A stretch of DNA of 5,647 nt, taken from NCBI GenBank assembly GCA_938004115.1, contig CALKWS010000369.1:1-5647 (forward strand), in the 5' to 3' direction. Source of the DNA: an uncultured Ruaniaceae bacterium. Lineage in GTDB: Bacteria; Actinomycetota; Actinomycetes; Actinomycetales; Beutenbergiaceae. Shown in pieces: positions 5,394 to 5,647 of this stretch. The notes beneath the pieces are model-generated. The model made no database searches. It was not told the origin of the DNA and saw only the letters and a program-made list of their open reading frames with translations. Every line of letters starts with the position of its first letter. Position 1 is the first letter of the stretch. Position numbers and translations under genes: made by a program.

Positions 5394-5647
5394 GTGACCA
5401 TCCCACTAGCCCGGGGCGCCCGGCCGGTGCTGGGCCTGATCCCGGTGGCCGCGCTGGCCGCGCTCGCCGGCCTGGCGGTGACCGGTTCGGCCGGTGTGGT
5501 GGGGCTGGCCGACCCGGGTGCCTGGGTCCGCTGGGCCGGCCCGGTGCTCAGCGCCGTGAACCACCTGGCCGCGGCGATCGTGCTCGGCGGGTTGGTGCTG
5601 ATGCTGGTGGTGCTGCCCTACGCGAAGGGGCGGGCACCGTCCTGGCA
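5394..5647 (+). CDS. CopD/CtaG-type polytopic membrane protein, N-terminal part (cut at right edge)
   Basis: The frame is open from GTG5394 to the window edge (84 codons). It has a short basic N-terminus, a hydrophobic Ala/Leu/Val-rich segment (about 12-30), then G-L-A-D-P-G-A-W-V-R-W (about 37-47), and a second hydrophobic segment containing NHLAAAIVLGGLVL (about 56-69). The DPG...RWG/A-P...HLAAA..LGGL pattern is what I associate with actinobacterial CopD-domain proteins, often fused to a CtaG-type cytochrome c oxidase assembly domain and linked to copper handling at the membrane. The missing C-terminus decides whether it is CopD alone or the fused form. The start has no ribosome binding site, but a -10 element lies exactly where a leaderless transcript needs it. 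It is divergent from the MoxR operon, separated by the 5166-5393 intergenic region. Family assignment is from memory of the pattern, moderate confidence. Confidence 0.77.
   Translation, partial: MTIPLARGARPVLGLIPVAALAALAGLAVTGSAGVVGLADPGAWVRWAGPVLSAVNHLAAAIVLGGLVLMLVVLPYAKGRAPSW

Overview
The window looks like chromosomal DNA of a high-GC Gram-positive bacterium (Actinomycetota). The coding strands use G/C-ending codons almost throughout, genes begin with GTG as well as ATG, and one promoter fits the leaderless architecture common in that phylum. The order within the phylum cannot be read from this sequence; Micrococcales is a guess.

Layout. Positions 1-5165 are one tightly packed minus-strand operon, read right to left. 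It encodes a MoxR-family AAA+ ATPase (4134-5156), a DUF58 protein (3244-4137), a small single-pass membrane protein (2772-3260), two membrane-anchored von Willebrand factor A (VWA) proteins of the BatA/BatB type (1753-2778 and 653-1756), and a membrane-anchored TPR-like protein that runs off the left edge (1-656). Every gene junction overlaps: by 4 bp at three of them, by 7 bp (or 4 or 1 bp with alternative starts) at the fourth, and by 17 bp at the fifth. Positions 5166-5393 hold no gene and form a divergent promoter region. It carries an extended -10 candidate facing the operon, a perfect 20-bp tandem duplication in the predicted operon leader, and a leaderless-type promoter facing right. 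From 5394 a plus-strand gene begins, the N-terminus of a polytopic membrane protein resembling actinobacterial CopD/CtaG-type proteins. It is cut by the right edge.

How the genes fit together. This is the actinobacterial version of the widespread MoxR-DUF58-VWA-VWA-TPR ('Bat'-like) cluster. MoxR ATPases are chaperone-like AAA+ proteins that work with VWA partners. The distribution of positive charges around the membrane segments predicts MoxR, DUF58 and the soluble part of the small membrane protein in the cytoplasm, with both VWA domains and the TPR-like region outside. This suggests an envelope-spanning assembly or maturation machine whose substrate is unknown. The cluster type is already known. 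The less ordinary points are a Ser in place of the first Walker A glycine of MoxR, relaxed MIDAS motifs in both VWA proteins and DUF58, a small bitopic protein where some Bat operons have the large BatD, and the 20-bp tandem repeat in the leader. I saw no RNA gene, CRISPR array, insertion sequence or clear intrinsic terminator.
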